A stretch of DNA of 64,000 nucleotides from Nitrospirae bacterium MYbin6. GTDB taxonomy: Bacteria; Nitrospirota; Thermodesulfovibrionia; Thermodesulfovibrionales; Magnetobacteriaceae. The DNA lies in contig PEAC01000002.1 in the NCBI GenBank assembly GCA_002753305.1, forward strand, positions 1 through 64,000, written 5' to 3'. Position numbers and translations under genes: made by a program. Every line of letters starts with the position of its first letter. Positions within the stretch are counted from its first letter, which is position 1. The notes under the pieces are model-generated. The model was not told the DNA's origin. It made no database searches and worked only from the letters and a program-made list of their open reading frames with translations. Below, one piece after another: positions 17,089 to 26,178 of this stretch.

Positions 17089-18333
17089 CTACGGCCCGAA
17101 TGTCGGCAGGGTTACGGAACCCGTGATTGATGCCCCGTTCATAAGCCAAACCATGTTGCTGCCGGCATTTTGATTTCTCCACAGTATGTCTGCGTTACCA
17201 TTGCCGTCTCCGTCAAGGTCCCCTACTGCGGCTATCGACCAGCTCGTGTCTGTCACCGCGGTTATCTGTTGTGAGCTGCTGACAGTAGTTCCACTGAGAA
17301 ACCATATGGCATTATAACCGCTGGTCTTGTTTCTCCATACTATATCCACATATCCGTCGTGATTAATGTCTGACGCGCCGCCTATTACCCAACTCACATC
17401 AGTAAAATCAGGCAGAGACGCGGAGCCGTTTAATGTGGTGCCGTTTAAGTACCATATGGCATTATATCCATAGACCAGATGTCTCCACAAGATGTCAGGG
17501 AATGTGTCGGCATTGAAATCTCCAACTCCGGCCACTATCCAGTTTCTGTCGCTGAAGGTTGTAAGGGTAACCTGACTTTGCACGTTAGCGCCGTTCATCA
17601 GCCAGATAACGTTTTCGCCGGTTGAGACGTTTCTCCAAAAAATGTCCGCGTAGCCGTCACGGTTGAAATCCCCTGCACCGGCAATAAGCCATGTATTGCC
17701 GGTAAGGGATGGCAGAGATAAGCCGCTGCTAAAGCTGGTACCACTCATAAGCCACACATAGTTAGTGCCGGTTACCATATCTCGCCATAGAATATCCCTG
17801 TTACCGTCGGCGTTGAAATCGCCAATGCCGACTGCCACCCAATTTGACGACAAACCCGCGCCGCTTGTATAGTTGGCGATGTTCTGGATCTGTGTCGATG
17901 TCAGGGTTTGAAGTGCGGAGCTGCCTCTCATTTGGGAAACGTTCGCTATTGCGTTGGTTATTTTTGTTGCTGTTGCGCCTATAAGCCTTGGGTCAGTGGC
18001 GGGAATTGTGTTGTGGCACGATATGCAGTAAGTCGGAAAGAGCGTGCTGCCTGCATAGGCACTAAAGTAAGTAGCGATGGACTGAATCTGTGTGGATGTC
18101 AGGGTTTGGAGTGCCGTGTTACTTTTCATATCAGGGATGGTTGCTATTGCGTTGGTTATGGTTGCGGCAGAGGCGTTAAGGCGCGTTCCTGAAGGGGTTG
18201 CGCCATGGCACGACGCGCAGTACTGCGCATAGAGCGTGGCCCCTTCGCTGGCCGCTTCAGCCGTAGTGTGGCACATCGCAGCGTACATCGCCACGACCAT
18301 TAATATTATTGCTAATAGCTTGCCATGTTTCAT
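17089..18333 (-). CDS. Exported dihaem cytochrome c fused to VCBS/FG-GAP repeats
   Basis: A 414-residue exported protein with a signal peptide (residues 1-28, ending TTAEAA). Two cytochrome c modules follow, each with a CxxCH: CASCH at 39-43 and CISCH at 103-107, each trailed by the same helix repeat ALQTLTSTQIQ. From about residue 155 to the end there are five tandem units of about 48 residues, each with GDFNxDGxxDIxWRN then a YN-x-IWxxNG core. These are VCBS/FG-GAP-like repeats that form beta propellers with Ca2+-binding DxDxDG loops. Covalent haem plus a propeller suggests a surface or periplasmic electron carrier or lectin-like cytochrome. AAGGAGGAG precedes the ATG. It is divergent from the FUSC-like gene. 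Confidence 0.85.
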   Translation of the reverse strand: MKHGKLLAIILMVVAMYAAMCHTTAEAASEGATLYAQYCASCHGATPSGTRLNASAATITNAIATIPDMKSNTALQTLTSTQIQSIATYFSAYAGSTLFPTYCISCHNTIPATDPRLIGATATKITNAIANVSQMRGSSALQTLTSTQIQNIANYTSGAGLSSNWVAVGIGDFNADGNRDILWRDMVTGTNYVWLMSGTSFSSGLSLPSLTGNTWLIAGAGDFNRDGYADIFWRNVSTGENVIWLMNGANVQSQVTLTTFSDRNWIVAGVGDFNADTFPDILWRHLVYGYNAIWYLNGTTLNGSASLPDFTDVSWVIGGASDINHDGYVDIVWRNKTSGYNAIWFLSGTTVSSSQQITAVTDTSWSIAAVGDLDGDGNGNADILWRNQNAGSNMVWLMNGASITGSVTLPTFGP

Positions 18334-18423
18334 GTCTCCTCCTTATTTTTCGGTTGAATGTTAACGTTAAGTTGCCTCACTGATCATTCTTTAATATAAT
18401 TCATTTTTTGTTTTTTTGTAAAG

Positions 18424-19509
18424 TTGACTAAAATATTAACTATCGGTTATAAAGGCCATGTGATAAATCAAAAGTTGGATATCGCCGCTATCAGGCACGC
18501 GCTGAAGACGGCCCTGGCGGCCTCAATGTCAATGTATTTTTGCGAGTTGCTGGGGCTTCCACAGGGATATTGGGCCGTAATCACCGTAGTAATCGTGATG
18601 CAGTCACATAGCGGCGGGTCAATTGGTGCTGCGTGGTCACGGATTTTAGGTACGCTCTCCGGCGCGGCAACCGGTGTTGTGATGCTAATGCTCTTTGGCA
18701 GGGAAATCTGGCCGATGGGCTTAAGCATATTTATCTCGGTATTTGCGGCGGTTTATTTGTCAAGGTATCATGAGAGTTTCCGATTGGCCGCGATTACCGC
18801 GTCAATAGTTATAATGATTGGTGGAGAGAACCCTTTGGCCGCGGGCATCTCGAGAATATTGGAGATAACCGTCGGGATAGCGATAACCCTGATGGTTTCC
18901 CTTTTTCTCTGGCCCTCAAAGGCAAGTGACGCGCTTATTCTCGGGATTTCCAAGGTGTTTGACAGGAGTGCGGAGTTGTTTCAGGCGCTTACGCAATGCC
19001 TCATGGTTGCGGAGTGTGACGATGTGAAAATCGCTGAACTTCGCGTGAAGTTAAACGGCGAAATTCAGATTAACACATCGTTGTTCGCACACTATTTAAG
19101 AGAACCCGGCAGATTCAGCGTCCAGGCGTTTGAGTTTTCAACCGTCTTGGATGCGCAACGGAGAATTTATGAAATTCTCATCTCAATGGGATACTCATCA
19201 ATGGGGGCTGAAAGGGATGGATTTCAAAGGGAATTTATCGCGGAAATTGCCGCCATGACAGACGCGATTGTTGACGCCTTTCAAATATTGACTGCGGCAA
19301 TCTCCGCAAACGCCGGCGATAAACGCTTTCCTGAATTAAACGCGGCAGCAGCCGCCATAGATAACCGCCGCCTGGAACTGAGAAAAACCAACGAGGCCCT
19401 TAAACACTCCATAGACGACGTTGCCCACTTCATAGCCTTTTCTTTCAGCCTGAAAGAACTTGCCGTCGAGTTAAACGCACTAAGGAAATATCTGCAAATT
19501 CCTGAATAA
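18424..19509 (+). CDS. FUSC-like inner-membrane protein (aromatic acid exporter family)
   Basis: Up to 361 residues. The first half has about five or six hydrophobic segments typical of FUSC/YccS/ArAE proteins (HALKTALAASMSMYFCELLG, PQGYWAVITVVIVMQS, GAAWSRILGTLSGAATGVVM), and the second half is a helical cytoplasmic region. E. coli relatives (AaeB) export aromatic acids; no AaeA-like partner is nearby. The start is uncertain: TTG 18424 gives the longest form, while GTG 18460 with AAAGG upstream would give 349 residues. TATAAT at 18395-18400 could be its -10. Confidence 0.7.
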   Translation: MTKILTIGYKGHVINQKLDIAAIRHALKTALAASMSMYFCELLGLPQGYWAVITVVIVMQSHSGGSIGAAWSRILGTLSGAATGVVMLMLFGREIWPMGLSIFISVFAAVYLSRYHESFRLAAITASIVIMIGGENPLAAGISRILEITVGIAITLMVSLFLWPSKASDALILGISKVFDRSAELFQALTQCLMVAECDDVKIAELRVKLNGEIQINTSLFAHYLREPGRFSVQAFEFSTVLDAQRRIYEILISMGYSSMGAERDGFQREFIAEIAAMTDAIVDAFQILTAAISANAGDKRFPELNAAAAAIDNRRLELRKTNEALKHSIDDVAHFIAFSFSLKELAVELNALRKYLQIPE

Positions 19510-19580
19510 CTCAGCAAGGTTGACAGTAAAAATTGTCTTTTGTTAATATAAGCCGTACCCTGAATATAATTGAGGAGACG

Positions 19581-20354
19581 ATGCCACTACAAATTGGAGA
19601 AAGCGTAACATGCAAGTTGATGCCGAAGGTCGAGCGATACACGGCCTCCGTGTTTTCGGTAGAAGGCGACAGCATAGTGTTAAGCCGGGACAATGGGGGC
19701 ACCGATAACTTCAGAAAGGGGCAGCACGTCCTGATCTCAACTGATGCGGTAGATTACTACTCAGAGGTCTTAAGTGTAGACGCCCGGCATGTGTACTTGA
19801 GGCTGCTTGGAACCGAACAGCGTGATTTTTTTCGGGTAGACGATAGCCTGTCCATACTCGTAAATAAAATAGAAGGCACTGCCACTCATAAGAAATCGAA
19901 GATTATCTCGGAGTTTGGCAAAGAGATGTCAAACTTAAGAAGCTACGCAGTGGACATACCGGACGAGACAATAAGCCCCGTGCTCTGGAAGATGCTCCTT
20001 GATATAGATATGAAACTTGGGTTAGTGCTGGACCGTCTGTCTCTGGATAAAGAAGGACTGGCGGATGCCGAAGAACGGGAGGTCAACATAAGCGCCTCCG
20101 GGATACGCCTGAAGTGCGGTGTCCAGTTTGAGCAGGGCGATTTAGTCGAGGTAAAGATATTGCTGCCGTCGTCGCCACCGGTTGGCCTGATAGTTTATGG
20201 AAACGTCATCATGGCGGCATGTCTTCAGACCGGCGAATGCGAGGTATCCATAAACTTTGTCAACGTAGAGGAAGACGTAAGGGACGAGATAATTCGATAT
20301 ACCCTTAACAGACAGCGTGAGATTCTGAGAAAACAACGCGAACAGCACTACTAA
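19581..20354 (+). CDS. PilZ-domain protein (YcgR-like) upstream of motAB
   Basis: A soluble c-di-GMP receptor of 257 residues. The first 95 residues form a YcgR-type N-terminal barrel. The PilZ signature is visible: RDFFRVDD (RxxxR) just before the domain and NISASGIRLKC ((D/N)xSxxG) near residue 175. An insertion of about 70 residues (HKKSKIISEFGKEM onward) separates the two motifs. YcgR proteins slow flagellar motors by acting on MotA/FliG; here the gene is 61 bases upstream of motA, which supports that role. GAGGAG lies 3-9 bases before ATG 19581; the longer frame from 19533 is less likely. Confidence 0.88.
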   Translation: MPLQIGESVTCKLMPKVERYTASVFSVEGDSIVLSRDNGGTDNFRKGQHVLISTDAVDYYSEVLSVDARHVYLRLLGTEQRDFFRVDDSLSILVNKIEGTATHKKSKIISEFGKEMSNLRSYAVDIPDETISPVLWKMLLDIDMKLGLVLDRLSLDKEGLADAEEREVNISASGIRLKCGVQFEQGDLVEVKILLPSSPPVGLIVYGNVIMAACLQTGECEVSINFVNVEEDVRDEIIRYTLNRQREILRKQREQHY

Positions 20355-20415
20355 GGAAAAAAGTGGAGGCACTGAAAGTAAATAGAGGAAATATAAATAT
20401 GGCGGTGTATCCAGC

Positions 20416-21264
20416 ATGACAGTACTAATAGGCCTGTTTTTAGTGTTTGGTTCCATACTTGGGGGATTCCTGATGGAGCACGGCAATGTTGCGACGCTGT
20501 TAAATCCCCCTGAGTTTGTAATAATCTTTGGAGCAGCGGCCGGGTCGTTGGTTGTCGGGTCGCCGATGAAGGTGGTCAAGGGGGTATTAGCGAGTTTTGG
20601 GTCGTTACTAAAAGAGGGCGGTGCAACGAAAAAAGAGTACACAGAGCTGTTGTCACTGCTTTATATGATTTTTTCCAAAGTGAGAAAAGAGGGCCTGATA
20701 TCAATAGAGCAAGATGTGGAAGACCCTGAGAAGAGTGCCATGTTCTCGAAGTACCCAAGTATTCTATCAAACCATCACGCGATGCAGTTTATTTGTGATA
20801 ATTTAAAAGTGATAATAACGACCAATATGCCGCCACATGAGTTGGCTGACCTCCTGGACATAGACATAGAGGCCAACGCGCATGAGGCACTGCTGCCGTC
20901 TAAGGCTATTCAAACGATGGGGGACGCCCTGCCGGGTTTTGGAATAGTCGCGGCGGTGCTTGGCGTGGTGTTGACTATGGGTAAGATAACAGAGCCTCCC
21001 GAGGTTCTGGGGCATAGTATAGGGGCGGCCCTTGTGGGTACGTTTTTAGGCATTTTGTTGAGTTATGGAGTTTTCGGGCCGATTGCAACAAATCTTGATC
21101 TGAAGGTAAGAGAAGGTGAAGTCATATTCTATGTAATAAAGACATCATTAGTGGCCTTCGTAGGCGGGGCAGCGCCGCAGATAGCGGTTGAATCCGGTAG
21201 AAGGGCAATCCCAGGGCACGAGCGGCCAACGTTTGGCGAACTCGAAGCGGCGGTTAGAAAATGA
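20416..21264 (+). CDS. motA: Flagellar motor stator protein MotA
   Basis: Forms the ion channel of the flagellar stator with MotB. The 282-residue protein has four membrane segments: two near the start (LIGLFLVFGSILGGFLMEHG, FVIIFGAAAGSLVVG) and two after residue 170, with the conserved LPGFGIVAAVLGVVLTMG and LVGTFLGILLSYGVFGP. A cytoplasmic loop with charged residues lies between, as needed to contact FliG. It overlaps motB by 4 bases. The type of coupling ion cannot be decided from sequence alone. Confidence 0.97.
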   Translation: MTVLIGLFLVFGSILGGFLMEHGNVATLLNPPEFVIIFGAAAGSLVVGSPMKVVKGVLASFGSLLKEGGATKKEYTELLSLLYMIFSKVRKEGLISIEQDVEDPEKSAMFSKYPSILSNHHAMQFICDNLKVIITTNMPPHELADLLDIDIEANAHEALLPSKAIQTMGDALPGFGIVAAVLGVVLTMGKITEPPEVLGHSIGAALVGTFLGILLSYGVFGPIATNLDLKVREGEVIFYVIKTSLVAFVGGAAPQIAVESGRRAIPGHERPTFGELEAAVRK

Positions 21265-22121
21265 AAGGACAAAACATAATAATAAAGAAGGTGAAAAAGG
21301 GCGGGCATGGCGGCCACCACGGAGGCTCATGGAAGGTTGCGTACGCGGATTTTGTTACGGCTATGATGGCCTTTTTCCTCCTGATGTGGCTCCTGAATAT
21401 GACCTCTCCGACCCAGAAGGCGGCCATTTCGCAGTATTTTACCAATCTGAGCATATTTGATGCCCTGTCGATGTCATTCGTAGGAAAAGGTAAAGACATT
21501 GCGGATACTGGCGTCACCCACACTCCAAAAGAGCAGTTAGAAAAAACCGACAGCTCTGAGCCTGCCGCGGCTATGGACAAGGAAAAGTTTAAAGAGAAGC
21601 TGAAAAAGGATATTGAGGAAAAACTGGCTGAGATAAAAGACCAGGTGCTGATAGACGTAATCGAAGGCGGCGTAAGGGTTCAAATAGTGGACAAGGACGG
21701 CAAGCCCATGTTTGCCCTGGGAAGCCCTGAACTCGCACCAGACGCGAAGAAGGTAATAAAGATAATAGCGGATAATCTCGTGCCACTTAAGAATATAAAG
21801 CTATCGATAGAGGGCCACACGGACGCCCTGGGGTATTCGTCAAATAAATATACAAACTGGGAACTCTCGACCGACAGGGCCTCCGCTGCCAGAAGGGAAC
21901 TCGAACGAGACGGCCTTGACCCTAACGATTTATCGCGTGTGGCAGGATTTGCCGCTACCGAACCGTTAATCGCGGACAATCCCAACGACCCGAGAAACCG
22001 GAGAATCAGTATCCTGATTTACTCAAAGGACACGTCCAAAATACCGACGGATTTATTGAATATTAATCCAGACGCCGCAACTGACGCCGCTTCAACTAAA
22101 AAGGAGGGAAAAAAGAAATGA
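21261..22121 (+). CDS. motB: Flagellar motor stator protein MotB
   Basis: Anchors the stator to peptidoglycan. The 286-residue protein starts with a basic Gly/His-rich stretch, then one membrane segment with the ion-carrying Asp30 (VAYADFVTAMMAFFLLMWLL). A periplasmic plug and linker follow, and residues 160-265 are an OmpA-like peptidoglycan-binding domain (IEGHTDALGY, LSTDRASAARREL, NRRISI). Coupled to motA by a 4-base overlap, and its end overlaps the next gene by 4 bases. Confidence 0.97.
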   Translation: MKGQNIIIKKVKKGGHGGHHGGSWKVAYADFVTAMMAFFLLMWLLNMTSPTQKAAISQYFTNLSIFDALSMSFVGKGKDIADTGVTHTPKEQLEKTDSSEPAAAMDKEKFKEKLKKDIEEKLAEIKDQVLIDVIEGGVRVQIVDKDGKPMFALGSPELAPDAKKVIKIIADNLVPLKNIKLSIEGHTDALGYSSNKYTNWELSTDRASAARRELERDGLDPNDLSRVAGFAATEPLIADNPNDPRNRRISILIYSKDTSKIPTDLLNINPDAATDAASTKKEGKKK

Positions 22122-22471
22122 AAGGTACGGCAGAGGTAACACATCACGACGGAATAGTCATAGCAGCATATACCGGCGAAATGGACATCGAAATCGTCAG
22201 GCAGGCCGCCGCTGACATAGAAGAGCTTCTGATTACGTCTCAGAGTACGAAAATCCTCTACAATACACTAAACATGGCATCCCCCTCCATGAAACTGGCC
22301 ATGGAGATGAAGTCCTTCGACGCAAAGATTAAAGATAAGGTACAAAGAAGCGCAACTGTTGTCCCCGGGGCGGCAACCGCATTTCTTGCCTCTATTGCCT
22401 TTATACTGTCGAAAAACCACAAGGTGTTTCATAACGACCTCGATGGCGCGCTCTTGTGGCTGAAATCCTGA
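22118..22471 (+). CDS. SpoIIAA/STAS-like small protein after motB
   Basis: 117 residues, no membrane segment. The alternation of strands and helices, with GEMDIEIVRQAAADIEELL at the front and ILYNTLNMASPSMKLAMEM in the middle, is like the STAS/SEC14-type domain annotated as SpoIIAA-like. There is no clear D-S-x-G phospho-acceptor. It starts within the motB stop (4-base overlap), so it belongs to the pilZ-motA-motB operon and may tie motility to another signal. Family assignment is tentative. Confidence 0.6.
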   Translation: MKGTAEVTHHDGIVIAAYTGEMDIEIVRQAAADIEELLITSQSTKILYNTLNMASPSMKLAMEMKSFDAKIKDKVQRSATVVPGAATAFLASIAFILSKNHKVFHNDLDGALLWLKS

Positions 22472-22490
22472 AGCCCTGCCACGGCTGGGG

Positions 22491-24422
22491 CTATGTCTTA
22501 AAAGTAAAACCTTTGGTAAAGACGGTTTTACACGCATCCACTACGGTTTGGTCGTAGAGAACTCCGCCGTTTCCCGATATCTCCTCTAATGCCTTCTCTA
22601 TGCCGAGGGCCGGACGATAGGGCCGGTGGTTAGTCATGGCCTCAACGACATCCGCCACACAGATTATCCTTGCCTCTATCAATATCTCCTCTCCTTTGAG
22701 GCCGGATGGATAACCGGAGCCGTCCATTCTTTCGTGATGTTGGAGGATTATATTCGCAACCGGCCACGGGAAGTCGACGTCTTTTAATATATCATGTCCT
22801 ATTTGTGGGTGGTGTTTCAGCAGGTTAAACTCCGTCTCAAGGAGCCTGCCCGGTTTGCTGAGGATTTCCGATGGTACGTAAATCTTTCCGACATCGTGTA
22901 TGGAGGCCGACATTCTGATTCCCTCTACCATATCTGGAGAAAGCCCCATCTCGCTGGCAACGGCGCGTGAAAGGTCGGCTACCCGGCGCTGGTGCCCGGC
23001 CGTGTATGGGTCTCTGGCCTCTACTATTGCCGAGATGGCTATAACTACGGAGCCTGTGAGTTTGCGGAGTTTCTCTATTGCCTGCTCGCGATGCCGCCTC
23101 TCAAGTACATGGTCTGTTATATCCCTTATTATTGCCGTAAAGAATGTCCCCGACTGGACTGTCCACAAGGCGGCGGAGAATTCCATCGGAAATTCAGTTC
23201 CATTTTTTCTCGTCGCGGTTAAGGTGGCTGCCTTTCCCAGCAAATAGGAATGCCCCGTCTCTACGGCATCCTTAAAGTCCTGCCTGAATTTCTCTTTCAT
23301 TGGCTCTGGCATAATTATGTCAAACGGTTCTCCAGTTGCCTCATGGGGGGTGTATCCGAATATCTTCGCGGCTCCGGTGTTCCAGAGGACTATCTGTCCG
23401 TTTGTATTTGTACAGATGATGGCATTGTCTGTGGTCTGCACTATTGAGCGCAGCTGTTCCTCGTTTTTCAGCAGGTGTTCTTCAATCCTGGCACGGGTGA
23501 TAATTCCGGCAAGCGTATTTACTACCGCCGTAAGGAACTCCTCCTCTTCTGGGGACTTTTCGTGGCCCTCCTTAACATAGAGATTCAGCACCCCCAGTAC
23601 CCGCTTGCCATAGGTTATGGGTACGCAGTAGTGTCCGTGCGGGGCCATGCCGGGGTACCTGTGTTTGTGCCGGTCATCTATGGAATTGGCAAAGACTATT
23701 TCCCGGGTCGAGGCCGCCAATCCACACAGGCATTTCCCAAATGGTATTACGTTGCAGAGTTTTAACTGCACAGGTTCAAAATTCTTCTGTGCGTACATGA
23801 CCAGCATATCGGGCTTATTGTTTTCAACTACATGGATGCTTCCCTTTGATTGAAATGTAAGCCATTGGTACGAGAGAATCAAATCCAGGATGAAATCAAG
23901 CTGCCTCCTCAGAGGAATAGGCTTCAGGGCTATACTAAGGATTGAATTTATTATGGCCTGAAGCTGGCAGCTCCTCTTTAATTGCGTATCCAGCATCTTG
24001 CGCGCGGTGATGTCTCTGAAGACGGCGTAGACGATTTCCCTGCCATTGCTCTCTTCTACGGCCTTGGTCTTGAGTTCTACCGGGATATGCCGGCCTTCTG
24101 TGTGCTCTAAAAACATGCCGTCAACTATGTGTTTGTCGTTGTGGCCGTCCAGTAATTTGACGTATCTTTCCCTGTACTCTTGCGGAAAGATTTTGTACAG
24201 GTTAGTGTCTTGCAGCTCATTTGCAGACATACCGAGAAGTTCCGTGAATCTCTCATTCGCATAGAGAATAACCCATGTCCTGGCATCCACCGTCAGGATG
24301 TAATCCCCGGTTATGTCAAGTAGCTGCCTGTATTGGCCCTCTGACTCACGAAGTCTTTTTATCTCTTCGAGGAGCTGATCTTTCGATGTACTGGGGTTGT
24401 TTTCAATTGCCGTTGTTTTCAA
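22491..24422 (-). CDS. PAS-GAF-PAS-HD-GYP cyclic-di-GMP phosphodiesterase
   Basis: A cytoplasmic sensor of about 643 residues that probably breaks down c-di-GMP. A first PAS (YRQLLDITGDYILTVDARTW) is followed by a GAF domain (FGKCLCGLAASTREIVFANS), a second PAS (IVQTTDNAIICTNTNGQIVLW ending AIIRDITDHV) and a complete HD-GYP domain: HDVGKIYVP, LLKHHPQIG, QHHERMDGSGYPSGLKG and CVADVVEAMTNHRPYRPAL. All metal-binding His/Asp are present, so it should be active. No ATG is available near the front; TTG 24422, overlapping the nrfD stop, is the best start. It faces the motility operon convergently. Confidence 0.87.
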   Translation of the reverse strand: MKTTAIENNPSTSKDQLLEEIKRLRESEGQYRQLLDITGDYILTVDARTWVILYANERFTELLGMSANELQDTNLYKIFPQEYRERYVKLLDGHNDKHIVDGMFLEHTEGRHIPVELKTKAVEESNGREIVYAVFRDITARKMLDTQLKRSCQLQAIINSILSIALKPIPLRRQLDFILDLILSYQWLTFQSKGSIHVVENNKPDMLVMYAQKNFEPVQLKLCNVIPFGKCLCGLAASTREIVFANSIDDRHKHRYPGMAPHGHYCVPITYGKRVLGVLNLYVKEGHEKSPEEEEFLTAVVNTLAGIITRARIEEHLLKNEEQLRSIVQTTDNAIICTNTNGQIVLWNTGAAKIFGYTPHEATGEPFDIIMPEPMKEKFRQDFKDAVETGHSYLLGKAATLTATRKNGTEFPMEFSAALWTVQSGTFFTAIIRDITDHVLERRHREQAIEKLRKLTGSVVIAISAIVEARDPYTAGHQRRVADLSRAVASEMGLSPDMVEGIRMSASIHDVGKIYVPSEILSKPGRLLETEFNLLKHHPQIGHDILKDVDFPWPVANIILQHHERMDGSGYPSGLKGEEILIEARIICVADVVEAMTNHRPYRPALGIEKALEEISGNGGVLYDQTVVDACKTVFTKGFTFKT

Positions 24423-25423
24423 TATAATACCGCCTGTGTCAACTGCCCCGCGTTTACAATGACGCTGCGCACTACGTAGCCTCCGATCAATGCAAAAGAT
24501 GCCGACATGGCGTTGAGCCATGCCCTGTGGTTTTGGTTAAACAGCTCATATGCCGTGGCAGCAAACGGTATCGCTACCCCTAATGCCACAAAGCCAAACC
24601 AAAAAAGGGCGGTATACTTCCCGCCAACAATAATGCCCAAGGCGCTTACGGCACTCTCAGTGGAGCCGCCCAGGCCGATTATAAATACAACCACACTCAA
24701 TATTAATAAAAACAGCAAGGCAAAATCCACTGTATTTATAAACGATTTATTATTATTTATTTCTTCTTCTGTTTCCAGCACGGCTCTTTCGCCTCCGCCG
24801 GACGGTTTAAGGTATAACGCCAGAGATATACCCGCCAGTCCGTCAAGTATTGCCGAAATAAACAGCAGCATCGGAATCATCGGGGTATTCCAAAACGGCC
24901 GTGCCGTAAGCGTCGACAGGAGTATGCCCGTATAGAGCGCAACGCCGGTGGAAAGTATAAGCCCCAGGAGCATTACCGCCTTTATCACATTGCCCCTTGT
25001 CTTTAATCTCAGGTAGTTTTTGGGAAGATTTAAGATGAAATATATTATGCTCACGACGGTAAATAAGGCTATTATCCACGCCCCAAGGGACATAACCGAC
25101 TTGAGTTCGATTGTCGTCATAAGGCGCCAGAACTGCCAGGGCCTCTCTAAGTCCAATATCAACCCGGCCATCCCCGCCATTATCGGAAACGGTGCGATAT
25201 ACGCCCCCGTTCGCACAATCCTCTCATATTTCACGGGGTTTATAAATCCGGCGGTTATTGATATGAACATCGCCCCAGCGCTTACCCCGGCGCTAAACAG
25301 ATAGATCGTTATCAGGTAATTCCAGTATATCATCCCTGCGCGTTTCCTTATGCTTGGCTTGATCACAATTGTGTTTCCCGAACCGGGAAACCCGCCCTCA
25401 GCTTCAGGCGGTTCCAAGTACAA
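24419..25423 (-). CDS. NrfD/PsrC-type membrane subunit of molybdoenzyme
   Basis: An integral membrane quinone-interacting subunit, 334 residues with about nine hydrophobic segments. NrfD-family features include YLFSAGVSAGAMFIS near the start, ERPWQFWRLMTTIELKSVMSLGAW (a typical family core) and RPFWNTPMIPMLLFISAILDGLAGI. It should pass electrons between the quinone pool and the Fe-S subunit. The likely TTG start at 25423 lies inside the end of the small lipoprotein gene and has AAGGGA upstream. Confidence 0.92.
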   Translation of the reverse strand: MYLEPPEAEGGFPGSGNTIVIKPSIRKRAGMIYWNYLITIYLFSAGVSAGAMFISITAGFINPVKYERIVRTGAYIAPFPIMAGMAGLILDLERPWQFWRLMTTIELKSVMSLGAWIIALFTVVSIIYFILNLPKNYLRLKTRGNVIKAVMLLGLILSTGVALYTGILLSTLTARPFWNTPMIPMLLFISAILDGLAGISLALYLKPSGGGERAVLETEEEINNNKSFINTVDFALLFLLILSVVVFIIGLGGSTESAVSALGIIVGGKYTALFWFGFVALGVAIPFAATAYELFNQNHRAWLNAMSASFALIGGYVVRSVIVNAGQLTQAVLY

Positions 25424-25619
25424 TCTTTCCCTTGCCTTTCGAGTGCGAAGCGTCCTTAAATATAAACTTCTTGTCTTCCTTAAGCGGTTTAATCTCCGGC
25501 GGCTGGCTTAGGACAAGCATGTTCCATAGCCCCGCGTAAGGGTCTTTCGCCTCCGGGACGCTTTGGTTGGCGCATGACGCCAATGCCAACATTAGAATTG
25601 TGAATCCTGTTTTTTTCAT
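25404..25619 (-). CDS. Small lipoprotein within the molybdoenzyme operon
   Basis: 71 residues with a lipoprotein signal: MKKTGFTILMLALASC, a LASC lipobox with Cys16. The mature part (about 55 residues) is Lys-rich and ends SKGKGKIVLGTA; I recognise no domain. It sits between the 4Fe-4S and NrfD genes and overlaps the latter by 20 bases, so it is likely an accessory or assembly part of the complex on the periplasmic side. Confidence 0.75.
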   Translation of the reverse strand: MKKTGFTILMLALASCANQSVPEAKDPYAGLWNMLVLSQPPEIKPLKEDKKFIFKDASHSKGKGKIVLGTA

Positions 25620-25626
25620 ATTGCAA

Positions 25627-26178
25627 CTATCCTATAATATAATAAATCGATGGTTTTGTGTTTAAATCTTTCCCTATATGTACGGGTTTTTTTATGGCGA
25701 TTAGTCTTGAGAGTTCACTGTTGGGGTCGTTCAGATCCCCAAAGACCCTCACGCCGGTGGGGCATGTGGCAACACACGCCGGTTGGATATGTTTTTCTAT
25801 TAAATCAAGACAGAAACCACACTTATGGACATAGCCGTTTTCCCTGCTTATGTTTCTTGCATTATACGGGCAACTCAGAATACAGTACTTACAGCCGATG
25901 CACCGTTGTGTGTCAACTGCCACAATACCGTCAGCTCTTTTGTAGGACGCCCCTGTAGGGCAGACATCGACGCACGGAGGGTTGTCGCAGTGCTGGCACT
26001 GGATGGGCACAAATCTCCTGTTGAAATTAGGGAAACGTCCGAATTCCTGTTCCTCTACGCGGTTGAAATATTCCGTAACCGGCAGCTCGTTTTGGTTTTG
26101 ACAGGCGGATACACATGCGAGGCATCCCACACACTTGGAGGTATCTATGAGCATGGCCCATTTAGGAGGCGCGCTCAT
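25627..26178 (-). CDS. Four-cluster ferredoxin subunit (NrfC/PsrB-like)
   Basis: The electron-transfer subunit (183 residues) of the molybdoenzyme. Four Cys groups for [4Fe-4S] clusters are visible: CVGCLACVSACQ, CQHCDNPPCVDVC, CIGCKYCILSCPYNAR and CGFCLDLIEKHIQPACVATCPTG. This is the standard DMSO-reductase-family B subunit. Its ATG overlaps the end of the catalytic-subunit gene by 4 bases. No signal peptide; it would be co-exported with the Tat-bearing catalytic subunit. Confidence 0.96.
   Translation of the reverse strand: MSAPPKWAMLIDTSKCVGCLACVSACQNQNELPVTEYFNRVEEQEFGRFPNFNRRFVPIQCQHCDNPPCVDVCPTGASYKRADGIVAVDTQRCIGCKYCILSCPYNARNISRENGYVHKCGFCLDLIEKHIQPACVATCPTGVRVFGDLNDPNSELSRLIAIKKPVHIGKDLNTKPSIYYIIG

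Noticed and set aside
16964..17182. A 72-codon frame at the end of the cytochrome/VCBS gene
   Set aside because: It overlaps the real C-terminus in another frame. I considered a frameshifted sixth repeat, but the residues do not show the GDFN-DILWRN pattern.
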